From Roseilinea sp034431495 (lineage in GTDB: Bacteria > Chloroflexota > Anaerolineae > J036 > Brachytrichaceae): a stretch of 24,466 nt of DNA. The notes below the pieces were generated by a model. That model searched no databases. It saw only the letters and a list, made by a program, of their open reading frames with translations, and was not told the origin of the DNA. Within the stretch, counting starts at the first letter, position 1. Every line of letters begins with the position of its first letter. Position numbers and translations under genes: made by a program. Below, in pieces: positions 7,901 to 16,313 of this stretch. The stretch lies in assembly GCA_034431495.1 (NCBI GenBank), contig DAOUDB010000142.1:1-24466 (forward strand), read 5' to 3'.

Positions 7901-10900
7901 TACCTATGCCGATAGCACGCCTGGTGTTGGTGGTGAGGATGGCGCTGAGACAGCCTGGTGGCGCTTTAGAACCGGCAACCGCAGCCCGGTGGCCGTGGAA
8001 GATTCCGTCAACGCGCGTATGGGATCGGGGCCGCAGCTTGTGTTCGTGCTGAGCAACGACTGGGACCCTGATGGCGACATGATTCGCGTCAGTTCCATCG
8101 GACCGGTGTCCTCAGATCCGCCCGGCGCCATCACCGTCACGAATGTCTTTGATCGCATCCTGGTGGATTTCGCTCCCACCTGGTTCGGCAAAGCCCAGTT
8201 TGTCTATGTCATCACCGACACGAATGGCGGCATGGCGGCGGCGGCGGTCCGGCTCACGGTCAGCGCGGTCAACCTTCCGCCCGATGCCATCGACGACACG
8301 GCCAGCACTGTCAATACAGCGCGAGCGATCATCGATGTGCTGGCAAACGATACCGATCCGAACAGTGATGTGCTCTCGATAACGGGATTGGGGCAACCCT
8401 TCTTCGGCGGCGTCACCGCTTTGACGACCACCAGTGGGCTTCAGCGCGTGGTGTTCTCGCCCACGATTGGTTTTAGCGGCACGTCCATATTCTCCTACAC
8501 CGTCTCCGATGGCGTCTATCAGGACACGGCTTACGTCTATGTGCTTGTGCGGCCGAGTAACCGCGCGCCCGACGCGGTGGACGATGCAGCTACCGCGCAG
8601 CGCAATACAGCGCTGACCCTCTACCCGCTTGCGAATGACACCGATCCCGATGGCGACGCGATCAACATCGTGGCGGTGGGCAACGTGTCGCCGGCTGGCG
8701 CCGGCACGCTGCTGTGGAGTGGCAACCAGGTCTTCTTTGACCCGGCTGAGACGCTGACCGGTACGGCCTCCTTCACCTACACTATCAGCGATGGCGCGTT
8801 GCGTGACACAGCCTGGATACGGATCACCGTGATCGAGCCGAACCGGCCGCCAGAGCCAATGCCCGATTTGGCCTCGGCTGCGCTCAACGGCGGCTATGTG
8901 GTCATCGACGTGCTGCAAAACGACACCGATCCCGATGGCAACCCGTTGTCTCTGCTTGGGCTGGGGCCGATCGCCCCGGCGCTCTCTGGCATGTCTCATC
9001 AGCTTGTCAACATGCCGACCCCCTCGGGCGTGAAACAGGTTGTGCGCTTCGATTATCCAAACGGCTATTCCGGCACGGCGGTCTTCACCTACACCGTGAG
9101 CGATCTGCTCATCACGGCAGACACAACGGTGACTGTGAATATCCAGCCGGTGCAGCCGCCGGTGGCAGTCGACGATGTGGCGACGGCTATCACCAGCACA
9201 GTGATCTATATCGACGCGCTGGCCAATGACTACGCGCCGAACGGCAATAGCCTGTCGCTTAGCGCCATCGGGCCGATAACGCCAACCGACAAAGCCGTGG
9301 CAGTCATCGTCAACAACCAGATTCGCTTCCAGGCTATACCGGGGTTCCTGGGCACAGTCGCCTTTACCTACACCATTAACGACCAGGCCGGCAATGCGGC
9401 CTCGGCATGGGTGCGTGTGGCTGTCACAACCACCAATCGCGCGCCCATTGCCAACAATGACTACAAGACAGTAGCCCGACAGCCCAGTCAGGTTGTTCTG
9501 ATCGATGCGCTGGCTAATGACTTTGACCCCGATGGCAGCGTAATCCATCTGTCGGCCGTCGGGGTCATCAGCCCGGCCGGAGCATTAGCCTCGACCTGGG
9601 TCGATGGCAACGGCAAGCAGTGGGTGGCCTTCTTCCCCGATGACGACTTTATTGGCACCGCCTCCATCAGCTACACCATCAGCGATGGTTATCTGACCGG
9701 CCGGGGCACTGTCTACGTGGAAGTGCGCGCCATCAACCAGCCACCGGTGGCGGTGGATGACGCCGCCTCAACGCAGTCTGGCGTGCCGGTGACTGTCGAC
9801 GCGCTCGCCAACGATCACGATCCTGACGGCGACACGCTGAGAATTGCGGCTGTCGGCGTGCTCAGTCCGACTGGCGCTGGCCAGGCGCAGGTCACCGCCG
9901 ATCAGCGCATCCGATTTGTGCCACAGGCGAATGTCACCGGTGTTGTGACCATCCTCTACACCGTATCCGACGGTCAGGAGACGGCGACAGCCCTGATTCG
10001 TGTGCAGGTCTCTTCTGCAGCCGTCAATCGTGCGCCGGTTGCGGTAGATGATGTCGTTGCGGCGCCACAGACAGCCGTCAATATCAATGCGCTGGCCAAC
10101 GATAGCGACCCGGACGGTGATGCGCTCACCATTGTGGGTGTGGCGCTCGTCGGGCCGGCCAATGCCGGCGCCGCCGGCGTGACAGGCGATCGGGTTGTGT
10201 TCAATCCGTCGGCCACGTTCACGGGCTGGGTGACGCTCGTCTACACTATCAGCGATGGCCTGCTGAACGCCTCGGCTCAGATCAGGGTGTGGGTGCACAG
10301 CGCGAACGCAGCGCCGATTGCCCTGAACGACGCCGCCTCGACGCAGAAGGGCGTCTGGCTCGCGCTGGATGTGATGCAGAACGACTGGGACCCGGATGGC
10401 GATTCGGTTCAACTGTACGCCGTTGGCGCCGTGACCGCCGGCGTTGGAACGGTGGCCGCATTGCCAGATGGCCGGATCAAGTTCAGCCCGGCTACCGACT
10501 TCATCGGCACAGCCACGTTCACCTACACCATCAGCGACGGCAAGCTGCAAAGCACCGCCACCGCGCGTGTGCAGGTGTACGACGCCCCGAACCAACCCCC
10601 CGTTGCGGTTGGCGACGTTGCCGCAACGCCGGTCAACGTGCCGATTCTGATCGATGTCCTGGCCAACGACAGCGACCTGGAGGGCAATACGCTCACGATT
10701 GTGGCGGTCGGCCAGCCGGGCGCCGGCGGCATCGCCGGCGTCGTGGGCGACAAGGTGCGTTTTGCGCCTGCCACTGGTTTCGTCGGGACTGTTGTGTTCA
10801 GTTACACGATCAGCGATGGCGCGCTCCAGGACACGGCGCCTGTCACTGTCGTGGTTCACAGTGTCAACGCGCCGCCGGTTGCGGTGGGCGACGTCATCTC

Positions 10901-12188
10901 CACGCCGCAGAACACGCTGGTCCAGATCGACGCACTGGCCAATGACTACGATCCTGATGGCGACCCCATTTCCATCGTGGCCGTTGGCCAGACTTCCAAC
11001 GGCGCAACAGGCGTGAGTGGTAGTCAGGTGACTTTCATGCCCAACACCGGCTTCTCTGGCACCGTGGTGTTCAGCTACACGATCAGCGATGGCGCGCTCC
11101 AGGCCATCGGCTCGATCACGGTCAACGTGCATGTGGTCAACGCCGCTCCGGTGGCCGTGAACGACACAGCCGCAACCCGGGTGAATCGGGCGCTGCGCGT
11201 GGACGTGCTGGCAAATGACTATGACCCGAACGGCGACGCTATCTACGTCACGTCGATTGGCGCAACAACGTCCGGGGCTGCCACGCTCTCCGATGGGCGC
11301 GTGCTGTTTGTGCCCTATCAGGATGTCTTTGGGCAGGCGGTGTTCACCTATACCATCAGCGATGGCAAGCTGTCGGCAACGGGGCGGGTCACGGTGACGA
11401 TCGCCCAGTCGCCGTTGGACAATCTCACCAACGACGAGACGCTGAAGTTTGTCGACCCGGCCACGGTGGGTGTGGGCAGCGTGGCGACCTACACGCTGGC
11501 GATCTCGAATAGCGGCGCCGGCGCCGTGTCGGTGCGTATTACCGACACCATCGATAGCCAGGTCAGCATTGTCAGTGTGACGCCGGCAACCACGACCCAG
11601 ATCGGGCCGACCCTGGTCTGGTCGGTGACGGTTGGCGCGCGCGCGCTGGCATACATCACGATTCGCGTCATGGCCTTGCCTGGCAACACGCCCTATGACG
11701 TTCCGAACAGCTTCCTGCTGGGCGTGTTCGATGTGACGGAGTGGCGCGAAACGGAAATCGTCAGCAGCAACCAGTTGCGCGTGACCGGTCTGGCAGACGC
11801 CTTCGAGGGATCGAGCAAGGTCGTCACGCCGACAGCCGCGCGTTCGGGCGAGCTGGTTACATTCACCCTGATCCTGTCCAACAGCTATGAGACGGCGGCG
11901 ACCGTGCGCGTGACCGACACGCTGGACAGCCGGCTCACGTGGCAGAGTGGCGGCAGCCACAGCGCCGGCGTGGTGACCTGGCAGGTCAACGTACCCGGCA
12001 ACACAACGCTGCCGCTCGAGCTGGTCACGCAGGCGAGCGCCGCCATCACGCAGTGGGTCACGCTCACCAACACCTATGTGGCTCAGATGGAGGATGGCTC
12101 GAGCCTGACCCGCAGTGTGACCGTCAACGTCAGCCCAACCGGCACGCCGCTTGTGCCCAGGGTCTATCTGCCTCTGGCTCGCCGGTAG
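4929..12188 (+). CDS. Giant secreted SBBP / tandem-95 / DUF11 protein (2419 aa)
   Basis: Probable cell-surface or adhesin-like protein. The start ATG has AGGAG 5 nt upstream and encodes a signal peptide (about residues 1-31). Order: an N-terminal domain of the type that precedes SBBP propellers (about 70-285, with ENRGQ); four large SBBP units (about 291-901), each with a GDPFAIDA-like strand, a YATFVGG-like strand and a SVKADAAGNTYFVAG-like strand; an FN3-like domain (about 905-1016); twelve tandem-95/cadherin-like repeats starting at residues 1017, 1115, 1211, 1305, 1409, 1503, 1603, 1700, 1793, 1888, 1980 and 2071; two DUF11 domains (about 2170-2260 and 2292-2402); and the tail VYLPLARR. 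Most repeats carry NDxDPDGD, a likely calcium loop, and FTYTISDG. All twelve cysteines lie in six close pairs between 405 and 952. Architecture is read directly. Adhesion is inferred from the families. It is transcribed alone between terminators, upstream of the SARP gene. Confidence 0.92.
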   Translation: MKTRFDAIIVTVTISLALAVSQWSIGQPSLATSSSQLPSASVAHSVPDYLRKTPVSTDSLPDQPKDYLPLMAVENRGQFGPDVLFQVQGLPDTVAWLSANAITFSLVASDTGAAENADGPDAQAIGPAVRAITLRFADANPNVRVQPFDPLAARFNYYTGSDPATWVEGAPVFAGVRYIGLYPGLDLELTASLAGLRSRLIVTDLSGDAASVLQQFRISAEGADSVFVSGGRLVMQQADSSFSIPLFFATTEAGARLALDQFATPEQPFTDIPLVHDANLALAPATVQASSVGSLLYGTYIGGGGVEYAGYTAYGYGDPFAIDANGNMYVGGRTASGSGWPPPKGGYDYQVQNGDGFIVKIDPGKTTWDSLVYATFVGGSGDDAVYSVKADAAGNTYFVAGANSCGELPVLNGFDAVCAGSSTNWRELFAARLGPSGTLSYSTYIGGSGIEMLGYSGSGTGDPFAIDPAGNMYVGGYTTSADGLGGMLKNAFDTGYQAAGEGFLVKIDPTKAGNNSLIYATYVGVTGPDAVLSVKADAAGNAYFVAGFSRCMQSEIQTPNGYKIVCDAAGTTAWSELYAAKLGPNGGAAPLYSTYVGGSGRDYLGYLSTDAGAGDPFAIDASGNMYIGGSTASGNGWALTGAFDQVAAGWEGFLVKVDTTKTLGPSLKYATFVGGNGNDAVLSVKADAAGNTYFVAGVMSCAGLPQPVNGYDTTCGSNSSNYVWYELYAGKLGPDGATTGLPLYTTYIGGASIERLGGGYHYSYVCGQSTCYASPAQGRGDALAIDGQGRMYVGGYVAGGSPLLLKNAFDSSIQSNEAYVIVLDPAKIGYDSLVYATYAGGNGADAIYSLKTDSTGNVYALGAVAATTTCAGYPFYFGFDGTCAGSNTAYWKELYAFKLLGDVHFPGPFSKSDPISGTTNIDPMNVMVQWTQTATNTQSYEYCADNLLDGRCNGMWKPGLGGQGVYSGLSGNTWYEWQARAITTSYGMPLYTYADSTPGVGGEDGAETAWWRFRTGNRSPVAVEDSVNARMGSGPQLVFVLSNDWDPDGDMIRVSSIGPVSSDPPGAITVTNVFDRILVDFAPTWFGKAQFVYVITDTNGGMAAAAVRLTVSAVNLPPDAIDDTASTVNTARAIIDVLANDTDPNSDVLSITGLGQPFFGGVTALTTTSGLQRVVFSPTIGFSGTSIFSYTVSDGVYQDTAYVYVLVRPSNRAPDAVDDAATAQRNTALTLYPLANDTDPDGDAINIVAVGNVSPAGAGTLLWSGNQVFFDPAETLTGTASFTYTISDGALRDTAWIRITVIEPNRPPEPMPDLASAALNGGYVVIDVLQNDTDPDGNPLSLLGLGPIAPALSGMSHQLVNMPTPSGVKQVVRFDYPNGYSGTAVFTYTVSDLLITADTTVTVNIQPVQPPVAVDDVATAITSTVIYIDALANDYAPNGNSLSLSAIGPITPTDKAVAVIVNNQIRFQAIPGFLGTVAFTYTINDQAGNAASAWVRVAVTTTNRAPIANNDYKTVARQPSQVVLIDALANDFDPDGSVIHLSAVGVISPAGALASTWVDGNGKQWVAFFPDDDFIGTASISYTISDGYLTGRGTVYVEVRAINQPPVAVDDAASTQSGVPVTVDALANDHDPDGDTLRIAAVGVLSPTGAGQAQVTADQRIRFVPQANVTGVVTILYTVSDGQETATALIRVQVSSAAVNRAPVAVDDVVAAPQTAVNINALANDSDPDGDALTIVGVALVGPANAGAAGVTGDRVVFNPSATFTGWVTLVYTISDGLLNASAQIRVWVHSANAAPIALNDAASTQKGVWLALDVMQNDWDPDGDSVQLYAVGAVTAGVGTVAALPDGRIKFSPATDFIGTATFTYTISDGKLQSTATARVQVYDAPNQPPVAVGDVAATPVNVPILIDVLANDSDLEGNTLTIVAVGQPGAGGIAGVVGDKVRFAPATGFVGTVVFSYTISDGALQDTAPVTVVVHSVNAPPVAVGDVISTPQNTLVQIDALANDYDPDGDPISIVAVGQTSNGATGVSGSQVTFMPNTGFSGTVVFSYTISDGALQAIGSITVNVHVVNAAPVAVNDTAATRVNRALRVDVLANDYDPNGDAIYVTSIGATTSGAATLSDGRVLFVPYQDVFGQAVFTYTISDGKLSATGRVTVTIAQSPLDNLTNDETLKFVDPATVGVGSVATYTLAISNSGAGAVSVRITDTIDSQVSIVSVTPATTTQIGPTLVWSVTVGARALAYITIRVMALPGNTPYDVPNSFLLGVFDVTEWRETEIVSSNQLRVTGLADAFEGSSKVVTPTAARSGELVTFTLILSNSYETAATVRVTDTLDSRLTWQSGGSHSAGVVTWQVNVPGNTTLPLELVTQASAAITQWVTLTNTYVAQMEDGSSLTRSVTVNVSPTGTPLVPRVYLPLARR
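7977..11405 (+). repeat. Twelve tandem-95/cadherin-like coding repeats
   Basis: Repeat starts (the Asn or Gln of the N-x-x-P-x-A-x-x-D motif) are at 7977, 8271, 8559, 8841, 9153, 9435, 9735, 10026, 10305, 10590, 10866 and 11139. Unit length is 91-104 codons. Repeats 10 and 11 share 28 identical bases (10803-10830 and 11076-11103), the clearest sign of recent copying. The others are mostly similar only at protein level. Confidence 0.85.
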
Positions 12189-12219
12189 CTGGTCAATCCA
12201 CTGCCAGATCAAACCTCGA

Positions 12220-12247
12220 CAGGGGCGCGATGCCAATCGCGCCCCTG
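12220..12247 (+). terminator. Hairpin terminator after the giant protein gene
   Basis: A 12-bp perfect stem, CAGGGGCGCGAT (12220-12231) with ATCGCGCCCCTG (12236-12247), and a 4-nt loop, followed by the weak T-rich CTTGTT. It lies 31 bp after the stop at 12188. The rest of the gap to 12450 has no gene or clear promoter that I can defend. Confidence 0.7.
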
Positions 12248-12450
12248 CTTGTTGGGGCTGGTCGATTGCGAGCAGGCCGGTCGTCGGCCTGGAGTCATCC
12301 TGATCAGCCATTCCTGCTGCCCACTTGCAGGGCATTGATACTCCATCTGTGGCCTGCTACGTTACGCTCTTGCTGTCGGGGCAACACAGACTCTCGCACC
12401 GTGCTCACGGGCCATAGGCGGCTCAAATTATCATTCAGGCAGTGGGCGCT

Positions 12451-15400
12451 ATGACGACGCGAGACAATTCGAACACGTTGCTGGAATTGAGAGTGTTTGG
12501 CCGGCCGCAACTGTTGGTGGACCGCCGCGAGGCGCGTTTCCGCCGGCGACAACCCCTGGCCATTCTGTCGGTGCTGGCGCTCAATGATCGCCCCGTCACG
12601 CGCGATGAGCTGACTTATCTGATCTGGCCCGACGCGGCCCAGGAAGTCGCCAGGCAGCGTCTGCGTCGCTCACTCTCGGAACTGCGCCAGGCGCTGGGGT
12701 CGGGCGCCGCCCAGGCGCTGCCCGATCCGGCCAGTTTGTCCAACAGCGTGCTGTATCTCGATCCACAAATCTGCCGGGTGGACGCGCGCGAGTTCTTGAG
12801 TTTGTTCGACCAGGCCCGCGCCCTGCCCGACCCCGACGGTCTGCACGCCGCCGAGCAGGCCGCCAGCTTCGCTGTTGCGCCCCTGCTGCAAGGTCTGGAC
12901 CTGAGTGACGCGCCCGAATTTGAAACCTGGCTGCGCGACAAGCGCGAGCTTTTCGAGCGGCTGCGTCTGGATGTGTTGCGGCGCATGGCTCAGGGTTATG
13001 CGGCGCTGGGCGACTATGCGCGCGCTCTGGCCACTGTCGAACAGGCCCTGACGCTGGACACATTGTCTGAAGACCTGCACCGCAAAGCCATGTGGCTGTA
13101 TGCCGTCACAGGCCGGCGCAGCGACGCCGCGCGGCAATATGCCTGGTGCGCTGCCTTGCTCAACCGCGAGTTGGTGATCCAGCCCGATGATCGCACGCGC
13201 GCCTTGCATCAAGCGATCCTCGAAGACCGCGCCGAGGCTGCCCGCGACCTGGCTTTTCCAACCCCGGCCACCGGCGCGCCGGCGCAGCCCCACGCGTCCC
13301 GCATCACCGACGTATCGCTTGCGATGGCGTGGCCGCCCGCCGACGCGCGCGATGCGCTGGCTGCCGCCATCGCGCGCGCGTTGGACGATGCATCGAAAGT
13401 TGTGTGGATCACCGGCCCGGCCGGCGCAGGCAAAAACAGGCTGTTACAGGCTGCGCTATCGGTCCTGCCGCAACACTTGCCGGGCGCAGCCTTGAGTATC
13501 TGGTCGGTCAGCGCGCGTGGGCTGGACGATGGCTCGCCTTTTGCGTTGATGCGCGCGTTGCTCGACGTCGCCTTGCGCCAGCAACTGGCGTGGTCGGCCC
13601 AGCATGGCAAATCTTCTGCCGACGCGCATCTGTGGAGCAGCGAGGCGACTCGCCTGTTGCCTGAATTGCGCGCGGCGTTCTCAGGGTTATCGCAGTGGCC
13701 GCCGGCTGCGCTTGCCGACCTGTCGCTTACAACGCCGCAGGCTGTGCTGCGGCGGCGTTTGTTGCAGGCGCTGCCGCGCGCGTTACGGGCGCTGGCGGGC
13801 GACCGGCCGGCCATCATCGCGCTGAACGATCTGGATTCGGCCGACGCCTACTCGATCGAAGCGGTGGGCTGGCTGGCGTGCCCGTTGGACTGCGCCGGCA
13901 TGGTGCTTGTGATCACCTGCCGCGACGCACCGAACGGCCCGCCTGCGCTGAACACGCTGCTGAGCGATCTGCGCGCGCGGGGGGTGGCCCGCGTGTGGGA
14001 GACACCGCCGCTCGAGCGAGCCGAGGCGCTGGCGTTGGGCCGACAACATGCCGTGCCGGCCAGACTGGCCGGGCTGATCTGGCAGCGCGCAGAGGGCAGT
14101 CGCTTTGCCATGCTGGAAATGTTGCGCGCGGCAGCAACTTCCGCCCAACAGGGTGAATCAGCCCCGCCGGCTTCCTTGCGCGCGGCTATTGCGATCAACC
14201 TGCGCGCGCTCGATCCTGTCACGCGCCAGGTTCTGGAGGCAGCCGCCATCCTGGGTGGCGACACCGCCCACTGGCTGCAACATGTCAGCGGGCGCGCCGC
14301 GGATGAAGTCGAACGCGCCTGCGACACCCTGCTGGCCTGTGGCTGGCTGATGCTCGCCGGCGACCGCTATATTCTCGGCTCGCCGGAGCTGCGCCAGGTG
14401 GTGCTGGAACAACTGAGCACAGCGCGCCGGCAGCGTTTGCACAGCCAGGCCGCGTTGTTGCTGCGTCAGCACGGGCGCGATGCGCACGTGATTGCCCATC
14501 ATCTGGAAGCTGCCGGCCAGCCTGACCAGGCCGCCGAGGTATGGTTGGAGGCTGCTCGACGCGCGCAGGAGTTGTATGCCTCTGAGGTTGCGCTGACTGC
14601 CGCGCAGCGCGGTCTGGCGCTGACCGGCGATTTGCGTTTGCAGTTTGCGTTGCTGTCCGAGCAAGAGGATGCCCTGCATCACCTGGGCCAGCGCGAGGCG
14701 CAGGCCGAGACATTGAACGCGCTTGAGCGCCTGCTGGAGTCCAACCCGGATCATCCCGAATGGCGCGCAGACCTGCACCGCCGACGTGGTCGTCTGGCCC
14801 TGGCGCGCAACGCCTGGGCCGAGGCCGTGGATGCATTGCAGCGCGCCGCGGCCTGCACCCTGCACAACGATGTGCCGGTGTTGCTGCTGTTGGGTCGCGC
14901 GTTGGCGCACAGCCAGCGCTGGGAGGAAGCCGAGGCCACGGTGCAACGCGCGCAGGCGCTGGCCGAGCAGCGAACTGATGCGGAGAATCAGGCGCGCGTC
15001 TGGCTGTTGCAGGCCGAGATCGCGCAATGGCGCGAACGCTACGATCTGGCTGAAGCGGCGCTCGAACAAGCTGTTTATCTGGCCGGGGCGCACTCCGTGC
15101 TGTTGCCGCACATCATGTTGATGCGGGGTTCGATCGCTTCGCTGCGCAATGATTTCGCCAGCGCGCTCACCTATGGTCAGGAGGCGCTGCGCCTGTTTGC
15201 CCGACGTGGCGCGCCCGACGCCGAAGCGGCTGCCAACGTGTTGATTGCGCGCATGTGCGCCCGGCTCGGCCGGCTTGATGAGGCGCTGGCCGCTTATCAG
15301 GCGGCCTACGCGGGCTATGCCGCGCTCGATCTGCGCCAGGGTATGGCTGCCGCGCGCGTCAACGCCAGCACATTGGCCCTGCGCACCGGCGACCTGCAGG

Positions 15401-16041
15401 CCGGCGCGCGCATGGCCCAGGATGCGTATGCCCTCTTCGAGGCCATTCAGGACGCGCGCGGGCTGTGCGTTGCGGCCAGCAATGTCGGCGCGGCGCTGGT
15501 GTGGATGGGGCGCGGGGCAGAGGGGGAACGCTGGCTGCGCGAGTCTGCCGAACGGGCCATTGCGCTGAACCTGCCGGCCCAACAGGCAGCCGCCCTGGCC
15601 AACCTGGGCGCGGCCTTGTTGCAACAAGGCCGGCTCGAAGAAGCTCGTCAGCGCATGGAGCAGGGGCTGGCCTTGCGCGCGTCACAGGGCCACCTCGACG
15701 CCAGCATTGACCGCGCTTTCCTCGCCATCGCCTGCTTGCGGCTGGGCGACCTGGCATCTGCAGAAGCCCACAGCGCCCAGGCTGTGGCAGACGCCGAGCG
15801 CATGCCACAGGCCGAGAACCCTCAGCAGGTGTGGTTTGCGCGGGCGCAAGTGTTGCGCGCGCTGGGCCGGCCGGCCGAGGCGCGCGCGGCCCTGAGTGAA
15901 GCAGTGGCATGCCTGCGCCGTTTGCAAGAGGCGCTTCCGCCAGAACAGCGTGAGCGCTATTGCTCTGCCTTTACCTTCAATCAAGCCATCTTGCGCGCCG
16001 ACGCCGAAGACCTCTGGCCCAACCCGCCGGCGCTGGTGTGA
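12451..16041 (+). CDS. SARP/BTAD transcriptional regulator with AAA-like domain and TPR tail
   Basis: Large cytoplasmic regulator (1196 aa) of the AfsR/SARP type: a DNA-binding OmpR-like winged helix (about 10-85), a BTAD all-alpha domain (about 110-255), a STAND/AAA-type ATPase region (about 295-560) and tetratricopeptide repeats (about 640-1180). The P-loop reads GPAGAGKN (322-329), with Asn where Ser/Thr normally binds magnesium. The Walker B region reads IIALNDLDSAD, with Asn459 where the first Asp of the usual DD pair is expected. Nucleotide hydrolysis may therefore be impaired. I chose ATG 12451; an in-frame GTG at 12442 would add three residues, and no strong ribosome binding site separates them. 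It lies between two secreted-protein genes on the same strand. The signal sensed is unknown, and the nearest candidate target is the downstream beta-helix gene. Confidence 0.93.
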   Translation: MTTRDNSNTLLELRVFGRPQLLVDRREARFRRRQPLAILSVLALNDRPVTRDELTYLIWPDAAQEVARQRLRRSLSELRQALGSGAAQALPDPASLSNSVLYLDPQICRVDAREFLSLFDQARALPDPDGLHAAEQAASFAVAPLLQGLDLSDAPEFETWLRDKRELFERLRLDVLRRMAQGYAALGDYARALATVEQALTLDTLSEDLHRKAMWLYAVTGRRSDAARQYAWCAALLNRELVIQPDDRTRALHQAILEDRAEAARDLAFPTPATGAPAQPHASRITDVSLAMAWPPADARDALAAAIARALDDASKVVWITGPAGAGKNRLLQAALSVLPQHLPGAALSIWSVSARGLDDGSPFALMRALLDVALRQQLAWSAQHGKSSADAHLWSSEATRLLPELRAAFSGLSQWPPAALADLSLTTPQAVLRRRLLQALPRALRALAGDRPAIIALNDLDSADAYSIEAVGWLACPLDCAGMVLVITCRDAPNGPPALNTLLSDLRARGVARVWETPPLERAEALALGRQHAVPARLAGLIWQRAEGSRFAMLEMLRAAATSAQQGESAPPASLRAAIAINLRALDPVTRQVLEAAAILGGDTAHWLQHVSGRAADEVERACDTLLACGWLMLAGDRYILGSPELRQVVLEQLSTARRQRLHSQAALLLRQHGRDAHVIAHHLEAAGQPDQAAEVWLEAARRAQELYASEVALTAAQRGLALTGDLRLQFALLSEQEDALHHLGQREAQAETLNALERLLESNPDHPEWRADLHRRRGRLALARNAWAEAVDALQRAAACTLHNDVPVLLLLGRALAHSQRWEEAEATVQRAQALAEQRTDAENQARVWLLQAEIAQWRERYDLAEAALEQAVYLAGAHSVLLPHIMLMRGSIASLRNDFASALTYGQEALRLFARRGAPDAEAAANVLIARMCARLGRLDEALAAYQAAYAGYAALDLRQGMAAARVNASTLALRTGDLQAGARMAQDAYALFEAIQDARGLCVAASNVGAALVWMGRGAEGERWLRESAERAIALNLPAQQAAALANLGAALLQQGRLEEARQRMEQGLALRASQGHLDASIDRAFLAIACLRLGDLASAEAHSAQAVADAERMPQAENPQQVWFARAQVLRALGRPAEARAALSEAVACLRRLQEALPPEQRERYCSAFTFNQAILRADAEDLWPNPPALV

Positions 16042-16044
16042 GGC

Positions 16045-16079
16045 CGCGCCCGTGCGCTCGTTATTGCCGCGCGGGCGCG
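16045..16079. terminator. Weak hairpin after the SARP gene
   Basis: CGCGCCCG (16045-16052) pairs with CGGGCGCG (16072-16079) across a 19-nt loop, 3 bp after the SARP stop. No T-run follows, so termination is uncertain. The gap 16042-16313 holds no protein gene I can support. Confidence 0.3.
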
Positions 16080-16200
16080 AATTGGGGCCGATTGGCGATG
16101 TCAGGCAACCGCTCATGATCACCACCAGCGGGGCGGGGATGGTGTGACCCCCGTCCACGCGGACTTCGCCTGCTCGTGTGATCATGGCGAGTGCTCATGC

Positions 16201-16229
16201 CGTCCACAGGTGTGGACGTTGTGTGGACG
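16201..16229 (+). promoter_or_regulatory. Candidate SARP operator: 9-bp direct repeat at 11-bp period plus inverted copy
   Basis: GTGTGGACG occurs at 16210-16218 and again at 16221-16229, an 11-bp period. An inverted copy CGTCCACA (16201-16208) forms a palindrome with the first. Another GTCCAC half-site lies near 16153. SARP regulators (ActII-ORF4, AfsR, DnrI) are known to bind heptamer direct repeats spaced by 11 bp near the -35 region. The array is about 85 bp upstream of the beta-helix gene start and immediately follows a SARP gene. No convincing -10 box could be assigned. Binding by this SARP is inference. Confidence 0.45.
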
Positions 16230-16313
16230 CCTCCTCCGTAAGAAGCTTGTGAATGTTGTTTGCCGGCATGAAGCCGAGTTGGAATGGTTTACCTGAATAC
16301 GGAGGATTTGAAA

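Noticed and set aside
7977..11405. Regularly spaced repeats as a CRISPR array
   Set aside because: The repeats are in-frame protein domains of about 95 residues with divergent DNA; no short identical repeats with unique spacers.
9768..12335. 855-codon open frame on the minus strand inside the giant protein gene
   Set aside because: Antisense shadow of a GC-rich repetitive gene; it lacks recognisable domains and has Arg/His/Asp-rich shadow composition.
14158..15627. 489-codon minus-strand open frame inside the SARP gene
   Set aside because: Shadow of the TPR-coding region; no family features, and the opposite strand has a clear protein.
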